Shown: positions 1 to 6,720 of the stretch, piece by piece
Position numbering within the stretch: position 1 is the first letter of the stretch
Layout: the number at the start of each line of letters is the position of its first letter
Assembly (NCBI GenBank): GCA_964649665.1
Contig: CAZYPU010000035.1
Location: 1 to 11,147, forward strand
From: CAZYPU01 sp964649665
GTDB taxonomy: Bacteria; Omnitrophota; Gorgyraeia; JABMRN01; RBG-13-46-9
Direction of reading: 5' to 3'
DNA length: 11,147 nt
Notes under the pieces: model-generated
What the model saw: only the letters and a program-made list of their open reading frames with translations
What the model was told of the DNA's origin: nothing
The model's database searches: none
Translations under genes and position numbers: made by a program

Positions 1-657
1 GTACACATACACGTGGGTTCGCAGATTCTCTCGGCGAACCCTTTTCGGAGGGCCATAAAGAAGGTGTTGAGGTTTCTGTCGGAAAACACGATATATATCG
101 AATACCTTAATATCGGCGGCGGCCTTGGTATCGTCTATTCGATGGAAAAGGCCCAGACGGCTGCCCGCTTTGCCGGGAAAGTACTGCCTCTGATAAAGAG
201 AAGTGGTTTAAAGATTATCCTTGAGCCCGGAAGGTTTATTTCCGGTAACAGCGGGATAATGGCCACGAAGGTATTGTTCAGAAAAAAAACGGGACGAAAA
301 AGATTTCTCGTGGTTGACAGCGGTATGAATGACCTCATAAGGCCGAGCCTTTATGAGGCGTATCACGCGATTCGGCCGGTTGCAAAATCCCGAAGGCGCT
401 CCGGAAGGACAAAGCATGACGTGGTAGGCCCGATATGTGAAAGCGGAGACTTTTTGGCCAAAGACAGGGCCCTCCCTTCTTTAAAGCAGGGGGACCTTCT
501 GGCTGTAATGGGCGCAGGCGCTTACGGCTATACCATGTCCTCGAATTATAATTCCAGGCCGCGTGCCGCAGAAGTGATGGTGGACGGAGACAAGTTTTTC
601 GTCGCAAAAACAAGGGAAACGAACAAAGATCTTGTGAGAGGGGAGAGCATTCGGTAA
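1..657 (+). CDS. lysA: diaminopimelate decarboxylase, C-terminal part (5' truncated by window edge)
   Basis: LysA is a PLP enzyme that decarboxylates meso-diaminopimelate to L-lysine, the last step of the pathway, in the cytoplasm. The frame is open from base 1 (VHIHVGSQ), so the gene begins upstream and about 218 residues, roughly half of a usual ~415-residue protein, are visible. Seen in order: the HVGSQ motif at 10-24, the glycine-rich phosphate-binding stretch LNIGGGLG near 106-129, EPGR at 223-234, the CESGD motif with its active-site Cys at 436-438, and GAYGYTMSSNYNSRPR near 517-564, whose Tyr contacts PLP. The N-terminal PLP-binding lysine lies outside the window. The motif set separates it from ornithine/arginine decarboxylases of the same fold, which lack this full DapDC signature. 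The stop lies 2 nt before the dapF start, and four more lysine genes follow, which fits the assignment. A GTG at 13 could be taken as a start, but it falls inside the conserved HxGSQ motif and is not the true one. Confidence 0.95.
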   Translation, partial: VHIHVGSQILSANPFRRAIKKVLRFLSENTIYIEYLNIGGGLGIVYSMEKAQTAARFAGKVLPLIKRSGLKIILEPGRFISGNSGIMATKVLFRKKTGRKRFLVVDSGMNDLIRPSLYEAYHAIRPVAKSRRRSGRTKHDVVGPICESGDFLAKDRALPSLKQGDLLAVMGAGAYGYTMSSNYNSRPRAAEVMVDGDKFFVAKTRETNKDLVRGESIR

Positions 658-659
658 AA

Positions 660-1478
660 GTGATTATACCTTTTACTAAAGCCGAAGCTGCCGGTAATGA
701 TTTTGTAATTGTTGATAACAGAGAAGGAAAGCTGGAAAAGGAAGTCGGTGATTTTTCCCAGCTGGCGAAACTTGTCTGCCGGAGGAAGTATTCCGTCGGA
801 GCCGACGGGCTTCTCGTCCTCGAGGATTCACCCTCGGCGGATTTTAAGATGAGGGTCATAAATCCCGATGGCTCTGAAGTCGCGATGTGCGGCAACGGCA
901 TCCGCTCAAGCGCTTTATATGCTTTTCGAAAAGAATGGTGCGGGCCTTTCATGAAAATCGAGACCGGCGCCGGAATACTGGAAGCCGAGATTAATGATGA
1001 GTCGATTAAGGTAAAGATGACGCCGCCTGAAGGTATTAAGCTCGACCAGAATATCGGCGTCGGGAAAAACATTATGACTATCCACGCGGTGAACACGGGT
1101 GTTCCGCATGCCGTACATTTTGTGGAGAATATAGAAAAGTATCCCGTCAAGGTTGCCGGCAGCGGAGTAAGGTATCACAAGGTGTTTCAGCCGGAAGGAA
1201 TTAACGCGGATTTTGTTGAAATAAAAGATGCCTCGACCATTCTTGTCAGGACGTACGAAAGAGGCGTGGAAGACGAGACCCTTGCCTGCGGTACGGGTGT
1301 CGTGGCCGCTGCTATCATTTCGCATCTTACCGGCCTCACCAAAGTGCCGGTAAGCGCTGTTACCAGAAGCGGCGATATTCTAAAGGTTTATTTTAAAAAG
1401 GAACACGGCGCTTTCGGGGATGTATACCTGGAAGGGAAAGCGCATATAATTTTTGACGGGGGACTAAATTATGTTTAA
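660..1478 (+). CDS. dapF: diaminopimelate epimerase
   Basis: DapF converts LL-diaminopimelate into the meso form by a two-cysteine, cofactor-free mechanism. The meso form feeds both LysA and, in walled bacteria, peptidoglycan. The 272-residue product has the usual length and both catalytic cysteines: C77 in MCGNGIRSSA and C210 in TLACGTGVVAAA. It also has the N-terminal AGNDFVIVD motif (11-19), NTGVPHAV (145-152) and YERGVEDE just before the second Cys. The start is GTG at 660, 2 nt after the lysA stop, with a purine-rich GAGAGGGGAGAG ribosome-binding site about 12 nt upstream. The 3' end overlaps dapA by 8 nt, which points to translational coupling. In this pathway variant DapL makes LL-DAP directly, so the epimerase is the only link to meso-DAP. 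Confidence 0.96.
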   Translation: MIIPFTKAEAAGNDFVIVDNREGKLEKEVGDFSQLAKLVCRRKYSVGADGLLVLEDSPSADFKMRVINPDGSEVAMCGNGIRSSALYAFRKEWCGPFMKIETGAGILEAEINDESIKVKMTPPEGIKLDQNIGVGKNIMTIHAVNTGVPHAVHFVENIEKYPVKVAGSGVRYHKVFQPEGINADFVEIKDASTILVRTYERGVEDETLACGTGVVAAAIISHLTGLTKVPVSAVTRSGDILKVYFKKEHGAFGDVYLEGKAHIIFDGGLNYV

Positions 1479-2337
1479 AGGTTCATTTGTCGCGATAGTC
1501 ACGCCGTTTAGAAACGGCAAAATTGACGAAAAAAAGTTTAAAGAGCTTATAGAATTCCAGATCGAGAACGGAACCGACGGGATCGTTCCGGTAGGATGCA
1601 CGGGTGAGGCCGCTACACTTACACACGAGGAACAGAAGTATCTCATGAAGTTCGTCTGTGACGTTGTAAAAAAGAGGGTACCTGTCATCTGCGGGGCAGG
1701 TTCCAACAGCACCGCGGAGGCGATAGCCTTAACGAAATACGCCAAAAGAGCCGGATGTGACGGCGTGCTCTCGATAACGCCCTATTATAACAAGCCTACG
1801 CCGGAAGGCCAGTACAGGCACTACGAAGCGATTGCCGGTGCGGCCGATATCCCGATCATGCTTTACAATGTGCCTTCCAGGACAGGCATATCCATGATGC
1901 CCGAGACGATAGCGCGGCTTTCTAAGTTCAGCAACATTGTAGCTATAAAAGAAGCCTCGGGAAGCCTTGATCAGGTGAGCCGTATCCTGTCTTCCTGTGA
2001 CATAACAGTGCTTTCAGGAGACGATTCGCTTACACTTCCGATGATGGTTATAGGCGCCAGAGGCGTCGTAAGTGTTGTAGCGAATATAATACCAAAAGAG
2101 GTGCACGAGATGACGCTTAATTTCCTGGAGGGGAATGTCGAAAAAGCAAAGGATATCCACCATCGCATATTCCCGCTCTGCAGGGCGATGTTTATCGAGA
2201 CAAATCCGATACCGCTTAAGGTATCGATGAGGCTTCTTGGGAGGCTAAACGGAGAGATGCGCCTTCCGCTTTGCGGCATGGAAAAAGAAAACGAGATAAA
2301 ATTAAAAAAGGCGTTAAAGGACTATGGGTTGCTGTGA
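1471..2337 (+). CDS. dapA: 4-hydroxy-tetrahydrodipicolinate synthase
   Basis: DapA condenses pyruvate with L-aspartate 4-semialdehyde, the committed step of the DAP pathway. The 288-residue product is a full-length TIM-barrel aldolase of the DHDPS/NAL family. K160 in AIKEASGSL matches the Schiff-base lysine, Y132 in MLYNVPSRTGI matches the proton-relay tyrosine, R137 the substrate arginine, and Y105-Y106 the YYNKP stretch. The active-site loop reads VGCTGEAATL (41-50), so Cys43 sits where the well-studied enzymes have the first Thr of GTTGE. The second Thr (T44) is kept. ATG at 1471 overlaps the dapF end by 8 nt, and a GACGGGGGA purine run lies just upstream. N-acetylneuraminate lyase or another aldolase of this superfamily is possible on fold alone, but the neighbours dapF, dapB, dapL and lysA settle the role. 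Confidence 0.95.
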   Translation: MFKGSFVAIVTPFRNGKIDEKKFKELIEFQIENGTDGIVPVGCTGEAATLTHEEQKYLMKFVCDVVKKRVPVICGAGSNSTAEAIALTKYAKRAGCDGVLSITPYYNKPTPEGQYRHYEAIAGAADIPIMLYNVPSRTGISMMPETIARLSKFSNIVAIKEASGSLDQVSRILSSCDITVLSGDDSLTLPMMVIGARGVVSVVANIIPKEVHEMTLNFLEGNVEKAKDIHHRIFPLCRAMFIETNPIPLKVSMRLLGRLNGEMRLPLCGMEKENEIKLKKALKDYGLL

Positions 2338-2342
2338 AATAC

Positions 2343-2378
2343 ACCGCGTAGGTGGGGTTTAAACCCCACCTACGCGGT
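2343..2378. repeat. perfect 36-nt palindrome between dapA and dapB
   Basis: The two 18-nt arms (2343-2360 and 2361-2378) are exact reverse complements, centred on TTTAAA. The arm reads roughly ACCGCGTAGGTGGGG plus TTT. It fills most of the 53-nt space between the dapA stop and the dapB start, and a partial copy of its GTAGGT core follows at 2381. As RNA it would fold into a long GC-rich hairpin directly before the dapB start. There is no T-run, so it is not a typical terminator. It looks like a dispersed palindromic (REP-like) element. Similar GTAGG-rich palindromes occur in other uncultured bacteria as far as I recall. Confidence 0.85.
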
Positions 2379-2390
2379 CGGTAGGTTAAA

Positions 2391-3098
2391 ATGATAAGAA
2401 TAGTTGTCAGCGGTGCGCTCGGCAGGATGGGCAAGAGATTAATCGCCCTTGCCGAAAAAGATTCTGCATTTCAGGTCGCCGGGAAGTTCGAAAAGGAAGC
2501 CCATCCGGAGGCGGGTATCGCCGGCGGCATGGATAAGGTAAAGGGCAAATGCGACTGTATCATAGAGTTTACCTCGCCCGCAGCAACTGTCGAGCACCTT
2601 GCGGAGGCAAAAAAGCGGAAAATGGCCATGGTAATCGGTACTACCGGTTTTTCCGAAGAGGAGTTAAAAGCCGTGCGGGAGGCCTCGCGTGTCATACCCG
2701 TTGTCTTTTCACCTAACATGTCAGTCGGCGTTAATGTGTTCCTTTCTCTTATAGGAAAAACAGCTGAAGCTTTTGGCGGTGATTATAAGGTAAGCATAAA
2801 AGAAACGCATCACGTGCACAAAAAAGACAAGCCGAGCGGAACCGCGCGTCTCATGGCGGAGACGGTAAAAGAAATCTCGAAGGGTGATGCTTTGGTGGAG
2901 TCCATTCGTGAAGGCGAAGTCGCGGGAGATCATGAAATAGTTTTTGAAAGCGAAACAGATATATTGAAGATTTCGCATAGCGCCAAGACAAGAGATATAT
3001 TTGCCCTCGGCGCGCTCAGGGCCGCAAAATTTATTACGAAAAAAAAGAAAGGACTCTTTTCAATGAGGGATGTTTTAGGGATGAGCGGTAAGCGGTAA
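2391..3098 (+). CDS. dapB: 4-hydroxy-tetrahydrodipicolinate reductase
   Basis: DapB reduces the DapA product to tetrahydrodipicolinate with NAD(P)H. The 235-residue product is at the short end of the family (about 225-275). It has the N-terminal nucleotide-binding GALGRMGK (8-15), EFTSPAA (59-65), IGTTGF (82-87) and SPNMSVGVN (107-115). The substrate-binding and catalytic signature is ETHHVHKKDKPSGTA (138-152), with H140/H141 and K144 matching the E. coli His159/His160 and Lys163. The start ATG at 2391 follows the 36-nt palindrome closely, and only a weak GGTAGG-like ribosome-binding site is left. The last residues (MSGKR) and the stop TAA come from the AGCGGTA tandem repeat, so the C-terminus has probably been shaped by repeat growth. 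Confidence 0.95.
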   Translation: MIRIVVSGALGRMGKRLIALAEKDSAFQVAGKFEKEAHPEAGIAGGMDKVKGKCDCIIEFTSPAATVEHLAEAKKRKMAMVIGTTGFSEEELKAVREASRVIPVVFSPNMSVGVNVFLSLIGKTAEAFGGDYKVSIKETHHVHKKDKPSGTARLMAETVKEISKGDALVESIREGEVAGDHEIVFESETDILKISHSAKTRDIFALGALRAAKFITKKKKGLFSMRDVLGMSGKR

Positions 3099-3111
3099 GC
3101 GATAAGCGGTA
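3084..3111 (+). repeat. tandem 7-bp repeat array (AGCGGTA x4) at the dapB stop
   Basis: Four consecutive 7-bp units AGCGGTA, AGCGGTA, AGCGATA and AGCGGTA begin in the last codons of dapB and end before the GGAGG ribosome-binding site of dapL. The dapB stop codon TAA (3096-3098) is part of the array. The same unit forms a second array just after dapL (4294-4328). Confidence 0.92.
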
Positions 3112-3124
3112 AGTTGGAGGAAAA

Positions 3125-4294
3125 ATGAGATTTGAAATAGAATTAGCTGAGCGGCTCAAGGAGCTACCGCCGTATTTATTTGTTGAAATAGACAAGGCAA
3201 AGAAGGAAGCCCTTCAGCGTGGCCGCGATATAATCGACCTGGGCGTGGGCGACCCGGACCAGCCGACGCCTAAATTTATTATTGATGCCTTGCGCAGGGC
3301 AAGCCTCGATCCTGCTACGCACAAGTACGCGCTCGATAAGGGCTTCCCGGAGCTGCGGATCGCGATTGCGCGCTGGTATAAGCAAAGATTTGCGGTGGAA
3401 CTCGACCCTGATAGGGAGATTTTACCTCTTATCGGATCAAAAGAGGGCATCGCGCACATACCACTGGCTTTTATCAACAGCGGCGATGTAGGCCTTGTAC
3501 CCGATCCGTGCTATCCGCCGTACAATTCGGGCATAATTTTTGCCGGCGGCACGCCATATAAAATGCCTCTTCTTGAGAAGAATTCCTTTTTGCCGGACCT
3601 GCACGATGTAAAATCCTCTGTTTTGGGCAAGGCAAAGCTGATGTTTCTGAATTATCCGAATAATCCTACCTCGGCCGTATGCGAGGCGTCATTTTTTAAA
3701 GAAGCCGTGAAATTTGCCGAGAAGCACAATATTATGGTCTGCCATGACGCTGCCTATAGCGAGCTTTCTTTTGACGGCTTGAAGTGCCCGAGTTTTCTGG
3801 AGACCCCGGGCGCCAGGGAAGTTGGTGTGGAATTTCATTCCCTTTCAAAGATATTTAACATGACAGGCTGGCGGCTTGGTTTTGTGTGCGGAAATCACAA
3901 AATTGTAAACGCGCTTAGTAAGGTAAAAGCAAACATCGATTCGGGAGCTTTTAACGCCATCCAGATAGCCGGCGTTGAGGCGCTTAAGCATGTAGATAAG
4001 GTCACCAAGAACATAAAGGGCCTTTACGAAAAACGCAGGAACGTTTTTGTAGACGCCTTGAACAAGGCCGGCTGGAAGGTCCGAAAGCCGCAGGCGACTT
4101 TTTATGTTTGGGCTCCCGTATTTGGCAGGCATACCTCTGTGACCCTTGCAAAGAAGCTTCTGGAGAAATCAGACGTTGTGGCTACGCCGGGCAACGGATT
4201 CGGCGCAAGCGGAGAGGGCTACGTAAGAATGGCCTTGACCGTCGGTACCTCGCGGCTAAAAGAAGCGGCGGAGAGAATTGGGGAAATCATATAA
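3125..4294 (+). CDS. dapL: LL-diaminopimelate aminotransferase
   Basis: This PLP aminotransferase (fold type I, class I/II) is the likely LL-DAP aminotransferase, which turns tetrahydrodipicolinate directly into LL-diaminopimelate using glutamate and so bypasses the acyl-intermediate branch. The 389-residue product shows LGVGDPDQPTP (39-49), GSKEGI (104-109) for phosphate binding, NYPNNPTS (176-183), DAAYSEL (208-214) that contacts the PLP ring, and SLSKIFNMTGWRLGF (239-253). In that last motif K242 is the PLP lysine and R250 lies near the phosphate. ATG at 3125 has a GGAGG site 4 nt upstream. Sequence motifs alone cannot separate DapL from other aspartate/alanine-type aminotransferases. Its position between dapB and the rest of the lysine operon, with no dapD/C/E genes present, makes DapL by far the best call. 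The stop TAA merges with a second heptamer array. A partial near-copy of its C-terminus occurs after the assembly gap. Confidence 0.9.
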   Translation: MRFEIELAERLKELPPYLFVEIDKAKKEALQRGRDIIDLGVGDPDQPTPKFIIDALRRASLDPATHKYALDKGFPELRIAIARWYKQRFAVELDPDREILPLIGSKEGIAHIPLAFINSGDVGLVPDPCYPPYNSGIIFAGGTPYKMPLLEKNSFLPDLHDVKSSVLGKAKLMFLNYPNNPTSAVCEASFFKEAVKFAEKHNIMVCHDAAYSELSFDGLKCPSFLETPGAREVGVEFHSLSKIFNMTGWRLGFVCGNHKIVNALSKVKANIDSGAFNAIQIAGVEALKHVDKVTKNIKGLYEKRRNVFVDALNKAGWKVRKPQATFYVWAPVFGRHTSVTLAKKLLEKSDVVATPGNGFGASGEGYVRMALTVGTSRLKEAAERIGEII

Positions 4295-4328
4295 GCGGTA
4301 AGCGTTAAGCGGTAAGCGGTAAGCGGAG
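4294..4328 (+). repeat. second AGCGGTA heptamer array at the dapL stop
   Basis: Units AGCGGTA, AGCGTTA, AGCGGTA, AGCGGTA and a decayed AGCGGAG follow each other directly. The array begins with the final A of the dapL stop codon TAA (4292-4294). It runs into GACGGA and then the run of Ns. Since 7 is not a multiple of 3, successive TAA triplets fall in all three forward frames. Confidence 0.9.
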
Positions 4329-4334
4329 GACGGA

Positions 4335-4344
4335 NNNNNNNNNN
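4335..4344. other. assembly gap (10 Ns)
   Basis: Ten Ns interrupt the sequence between the heptamer array and a second copy of a dapL-like 3' end. A run of exactly ten is typically a scaffolding placeholder, so the true length is unknown. Both flanks carry near-identical sequence, which is a common cause of assembly breaks. Confidence 0.97.
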
Positions 4345-4378
4345 AGAAGCGGCGGAGAGAATCGGGAGGCTTATGTGA
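4345..4378 (+). other. 3' end of a second dapL-like coding region, cut by the gap
   Basis: The bases just after the gap match 4261-4278 at the end of dapL over 18 nt (AGAAGCGGCGGAGAGAAT) and then diverge. Read in the matching frame (4346-4378) they give EAAERIGRLM and a TGA stop, against EAAERIGEII plus stop in the complete dapL. This is either a paralogous aminotransferase gene mostly hidden in the gap, or the same dapL from another strain joined by the scaffolder. The GTG of folK overlaps its stop (GTGA), so this end, rather than the 4294 end, looks like the natural upstream neighbour of folK. Confidence 0.7.
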
Positions 4379-4896
4379 AGAATTTGCTTGTTTCGTCATT
4401 GAGGGAAAACCGAAGAGAGATTGCTTCGCCCGTCATTGCGAGGCTGGCAAAGCCAGCCGAAGCAATCTCGATGAATGACGGGCTCGCAATGACAGGAAAC
4501 AAGGTCTACATAGGAATAGGCTCTAATCTGGGCGACAGAGACGCCAACATAGCAAAAGCGTTACAGCTGGTAAAATCGATAAATGGGGTCAAGCTTGAAA
4601 GAACATCCTCCATTTATGAAACTGATCCTGTCGGCGGGCCACCGCAGGGAAAGTATCTAAACGGTGTTTTTGAAATAAAGACAACCCTTGATCCGGCCAG
4701 GCTTCTGGATGAGCTGCGAAAGATTGAAGATCGCTTTGGCAGGAGGAGAGAAATAAAAAAAGGCCCCCGCACCATAGACCTGGACATTCTTCTCTTCGGC
4801 CGTAAAAAAATTAACACGAAAACACTTAAGATTCCGCACCCGAGAATGCAGAAAAGGGAATTTGTATTAAAGGGATTACGCGAACTGAACGGATAA
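4375..4896 (+). CDS. folK: 2-amino-4-hydroxy-6-hydroxymethyldihydropteridine pyrophosphokinase
   Basis: FolK transfers pyrophosphate from ATP to 6-hydroxymethyl-dihydropterin in folate synthesis. The recognisable domain starts at KVYIGIGSNLGDR (residues 43-55 from this start). It continues with YETDPVGGPPQGKYLN, where the PVG-to-YLN loop binds pterin, and with GPRTIDLDILLFG, whose two Asp residues bind Mg2+. IPHPRMQKREFVL lies near the end. The C-terminus (RELNG) is a little short for the family. GTG at 4375 has a GGGAGG site 5 nt upstream and overlaps the preceding TGA, so it is chosen here. It adds about 40 residues that family members lack and that are encoded by a palindromic repeat (4394-4493). 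An alternative ATG at 4489 gives a family-like 135-residue protein but has no good ribosome-binding site. Function is secure; the start is not. Confidence 0.88.
   Translation: MKNLLVSSLRENRREIASPVIARLAKPAEAISMNDGLAMTGNKVYIGIGSNLGDRDANIAKALQLVKSINGVKLERTSSIYETDPVGGPPQGKYLNGVFEIKTTLDPARLLDELRKIEDRFGRRREIKKGPRTIDLDILLFGRKKINTKTLKIPHPRMQKREFVLKGLRELNG
4394..4493. repeat. palindromic dispersed repeat inserted in the 5' end of folK
   Basis: Nested inverted repeats are visible. GAGATTGCTTCG (4417-4428) pairs with 4458-4469, GTCATTGCGAG (4432-4442) pairs with 4483-4493, CCCGTCATT (4429-4437) pairs with 4474-4482, and GGCTGGC/GCCAGCC (4442-4448, 4452-4458) form a hairpin with an AAA loop. CGTCATTG also recurs directly at 4394 and 4431. 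The CGTCATTGCGAG...GAAGCAATCTC type of element is, from memory, scattered through many bacterial genomes. Here it stays open in the folK frame. Confidence 0.85.
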
Positions 4897-4898
4897 TA

Positions 4899-5783
4899 GT
4901 GAAAATAATCAACGGCATAGATAAGATGAAGACCTACGCCAGGATCATGAAGAAGGAGAACAAGCTTGTGGGGCTTGTTCCGACGATGGGTTATCTTCAC
5001 GAGGGGCACTTAAGCCTCATCAGGACGGCCCGGAAACAGTGCGACACGCTTATAACGAGCATATTTGTAAACCCCATGCAGTTCGGAGCGGGCGAGGATT
5101 TTAAAAAATACCCCCGTGACATAAAAAAAGACGAAGAGCTTACGAAAGACTGCTTTGTCGATGCCTTATTCTGTCCGCAGGACGAGGACATGTATCCCGA
5201 AGATTTTTCCACTTTCGTGGATGTGGAAAAGCTGACAGACAGCATGGAAGGCGCCTCGAGACCGGGACATTTCAGGGGTGTTACAACGGTAGTCATGAAG
5301 CTGCTCGAAATTATAAAACCGGATATAGTGTATTTCGGACAGAAGGATGCGCAACAGGCGTTCGTTATCCGGAAGATGGTGCGGGATTTAAATATGGACG
5401 TGACAACAAAAGTTTTTCCCACCGTAAGAGAAGAAGGCGGCCTTGCCATGAGTTCCAGGAATACATATCTTACGAAGCCCGAAAGAAAGGACGCTTCGGT
5501 CCTCCATCGCTCGCTCAAGCTCGCGGAAGATCTAATTCTTTCCGGTGAAAAGGATACGAAAAAAATCATAAAAAAGATGCGCGAGACGATCTCGGGCGTG
5601 CCGTTGGCTAAAATTGATTATATCTCGATACGTGATACAAAATTCCTTAAAGAGGTTTCCGCGCTGCGGGGCGAAATCTTAATAGCTATGGCTGTATTTA
5701 TAGGGAAGACCAGGCTTATCGATAACATTATGCTTGATATGGAAAAACAGAAGGGCGTTTATGTATCCGGCAAATCACAATAA
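4899..5783 (+). CDS. panC: pantothenate synthetase (pantoate--beta-alanine ligase)
   Basis: PanC joins pantoate to beta-alanine with ATP through a pantoyl-adenylate, giving pantothenate for coenzyme A. The 294-residue product has VPTMGYLHEGHLSLI (27-41) with the HxGH nucleotide-binding motif H34-H37. It also has SIFVNPMQF (54-62), HFRGVTTVV (124-132), YFGQKDAQQ (145-153, with the lysine that contacts ATP), SSRNTYL (185-191) and RLIDNI near the C-terminus. GTG at 4899 lies 2 nt after the folK stop without a clear ribosome-binding site, so it is probably translated by coupling. The N-terminus from this start lines up with known PanC proteins, which supports it over the ATG at 4926. The 3' end overlaps nadA. 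No panB or panD is present in the window. Confidence 0.95.
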   Translation: MKIINGIDKMKTYARIMKKENKLVGLVPTMGYLHEGHLSLIRTARKQCDTLITSIFVNPMQFGAGEDFKKYPRDIKKDEELTKDCFVDALFCPQDEDMYPEDFSTFVDVEKLTDSMEGASRPGHFRGVTTVVMKLLEIIKPDIVYFGQKDAQQAFVIRKMVRDLNMDVTTKVFPTVREEGGLAMSSRNTYLTKPERKDASVLHRSLKLAEDLILSGEKDTKKIIKKMRETISGVPLAKIDYISIRDTKFLKEVSALRGEILIAMAVFIGKTRLIDNIMLDMEKQKGVYVSGKSQ

Positions 5784-6720
5784 AGACGACATTTTATATA
5801 AAAAAGAGCTTAAAGCCAAAATAGAAAAGCTTAAAGATAAAAAAAATGCCATAATACTGGTGCATAATTACCAGCGCGACGAAATCCAGGAAATAGCCGA
5901 TTTCTCGGGTGATTCACTGGCTTTGGCGCGCGTGGCCGCCACCGATAAAAAATCAGACATCATAGTTTTCTGCGGTGTACGCTTTATGGCCGAGAGCGGC
6001 GCTATACTTAACCCCAAAAAACGCGTGCTTTTGCCGGTCAAAGAATCGGGATGCCCCCTTGCCGACATGATTACCCCCGAAAAACTCCGTCGGAAAAAGC
6101 GAGAATTTCCGGATGCCGCCGTTGTCTGCTACGTCAACTCGAGCGCCGAGGTAAAAGCCGAAAGCGATATAAGTTGCACGTCCTCCAACGCTATAGAAGT
6201 CGTAAAGTCCATAAAAAATAAACGCGTTATATTCGTACCGGATAAAAACCTCGGGAGGTATGTGCAGAGCCAGGTGCCCGAGAAGGAAATAATTCTCTGG
6301 GAAGGCTTTTGTCCCACGCACATAAGGCTTACGGATGAGGATGTCATAAAGGCTAAAGCCAAGTTCCCGGATGCTGAATTTGTCGCGCATCCCGAATGCA
6401 GTCCTGAGGTTTTAAAGATGGCAGATCATATCTGCTCGACGGCCGGCATGTTCCGCTATGCCAAGAATTCAAAGGCAAAGGTATTTATTATCGGTACTGA
6501 AAGCGGAATGCTTTACAAGCTTAGGGAGGAAAATCCGGGGAAGGTTTTTCACGTGCCGACACCGCGCCTCTTATGCGCTAACATGAAACTTACGACGCTC
6601 GGTTGGGTGGCGCATTCTCTTGAAAATCTTGTTTATGAAGTTAAGGTACCCCGGAACGTAAGCGAAAAAGCGCGCAAGACCCTGGAAAAAATGCTTAACA
6701 TAACGAAGAAATCCGAATGA
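5761..6720 (+). CDS. nadA: quinolinate synthase
   Basis: NadA condenses iminoaspartate with dihydroxyacetone phosphate to quinolinate, using a [4Fe-4S] cluster held by three cysteines. The 319-residue product has VHNYQRDEIQEIADFSGDSL (34-53), FCGVRFMAESGAILNP (70-85), the first ligand C98 in SGCPLAD, YVNSSAEVKAESDISCTSSN (124-143), PDKNLGRYV (160-168), the second ligand C183 in EGFCPTHI, AHPECSPEVL (209-218) and the third ligand C272 in CANMKLTTL. Spacings of 85 and 89 residues are near those of other NadA proteins. ATG at 5761 is chosen because GAAGGG lies 5 nt upstream. A TTG at 5734 would also be in frame but adds nine unsupported residues. The gene overlaps panC by 23 nt and the next gene by 4 nt (ATGA), so the three are likely co-translated. 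Confidence 0.95.
   Translation: MYPANHNKDDILYKKELKAKIEKLKDKKNAIILVHNYQRDEIQEIADFSGDSLALARVAATDKKSDIIVFCGVRFMAESGAILNPKKRVLLPVKESGCPLADMITPEKLRRKKREFPDAAVVCYVNSSAEVKAESDISCTSSNAIEVVKSIKNKRVIFVPDKNLGRYVQSQVPEKEIILWEGFCPTHIRLTDEDVIKAKAKFPDAEFVAHPECSPEVLKMADHICSTAGMFRYAKNSKAKVFIIGTESGMLYKLREENPGKVFHVPTPRLLCANMKLTTLGWVAHSLENLVYEVKVPRNVSEKARKTLEKMLNITKKSE

Noticed and set aside
335..1150. Long open frame (271 codons) on the - strand opposite lysA and dapF
   Set aside because: It lies across two genes with full motif support, has no recognisable motifs or sensible start signal, and is a codon-bias shadow.
3084..4328. Heptamer arrays considered as a CRISPR
   Set aside because: Units are 7 bp with no spacers between them; they are simple tandem repeats.
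4997..5569. 190-codon open frame on the - strand opposite panC
   Set aside because: Serine-rich shadow of a certain gene; no motif, and all neighbours run on the + strand.
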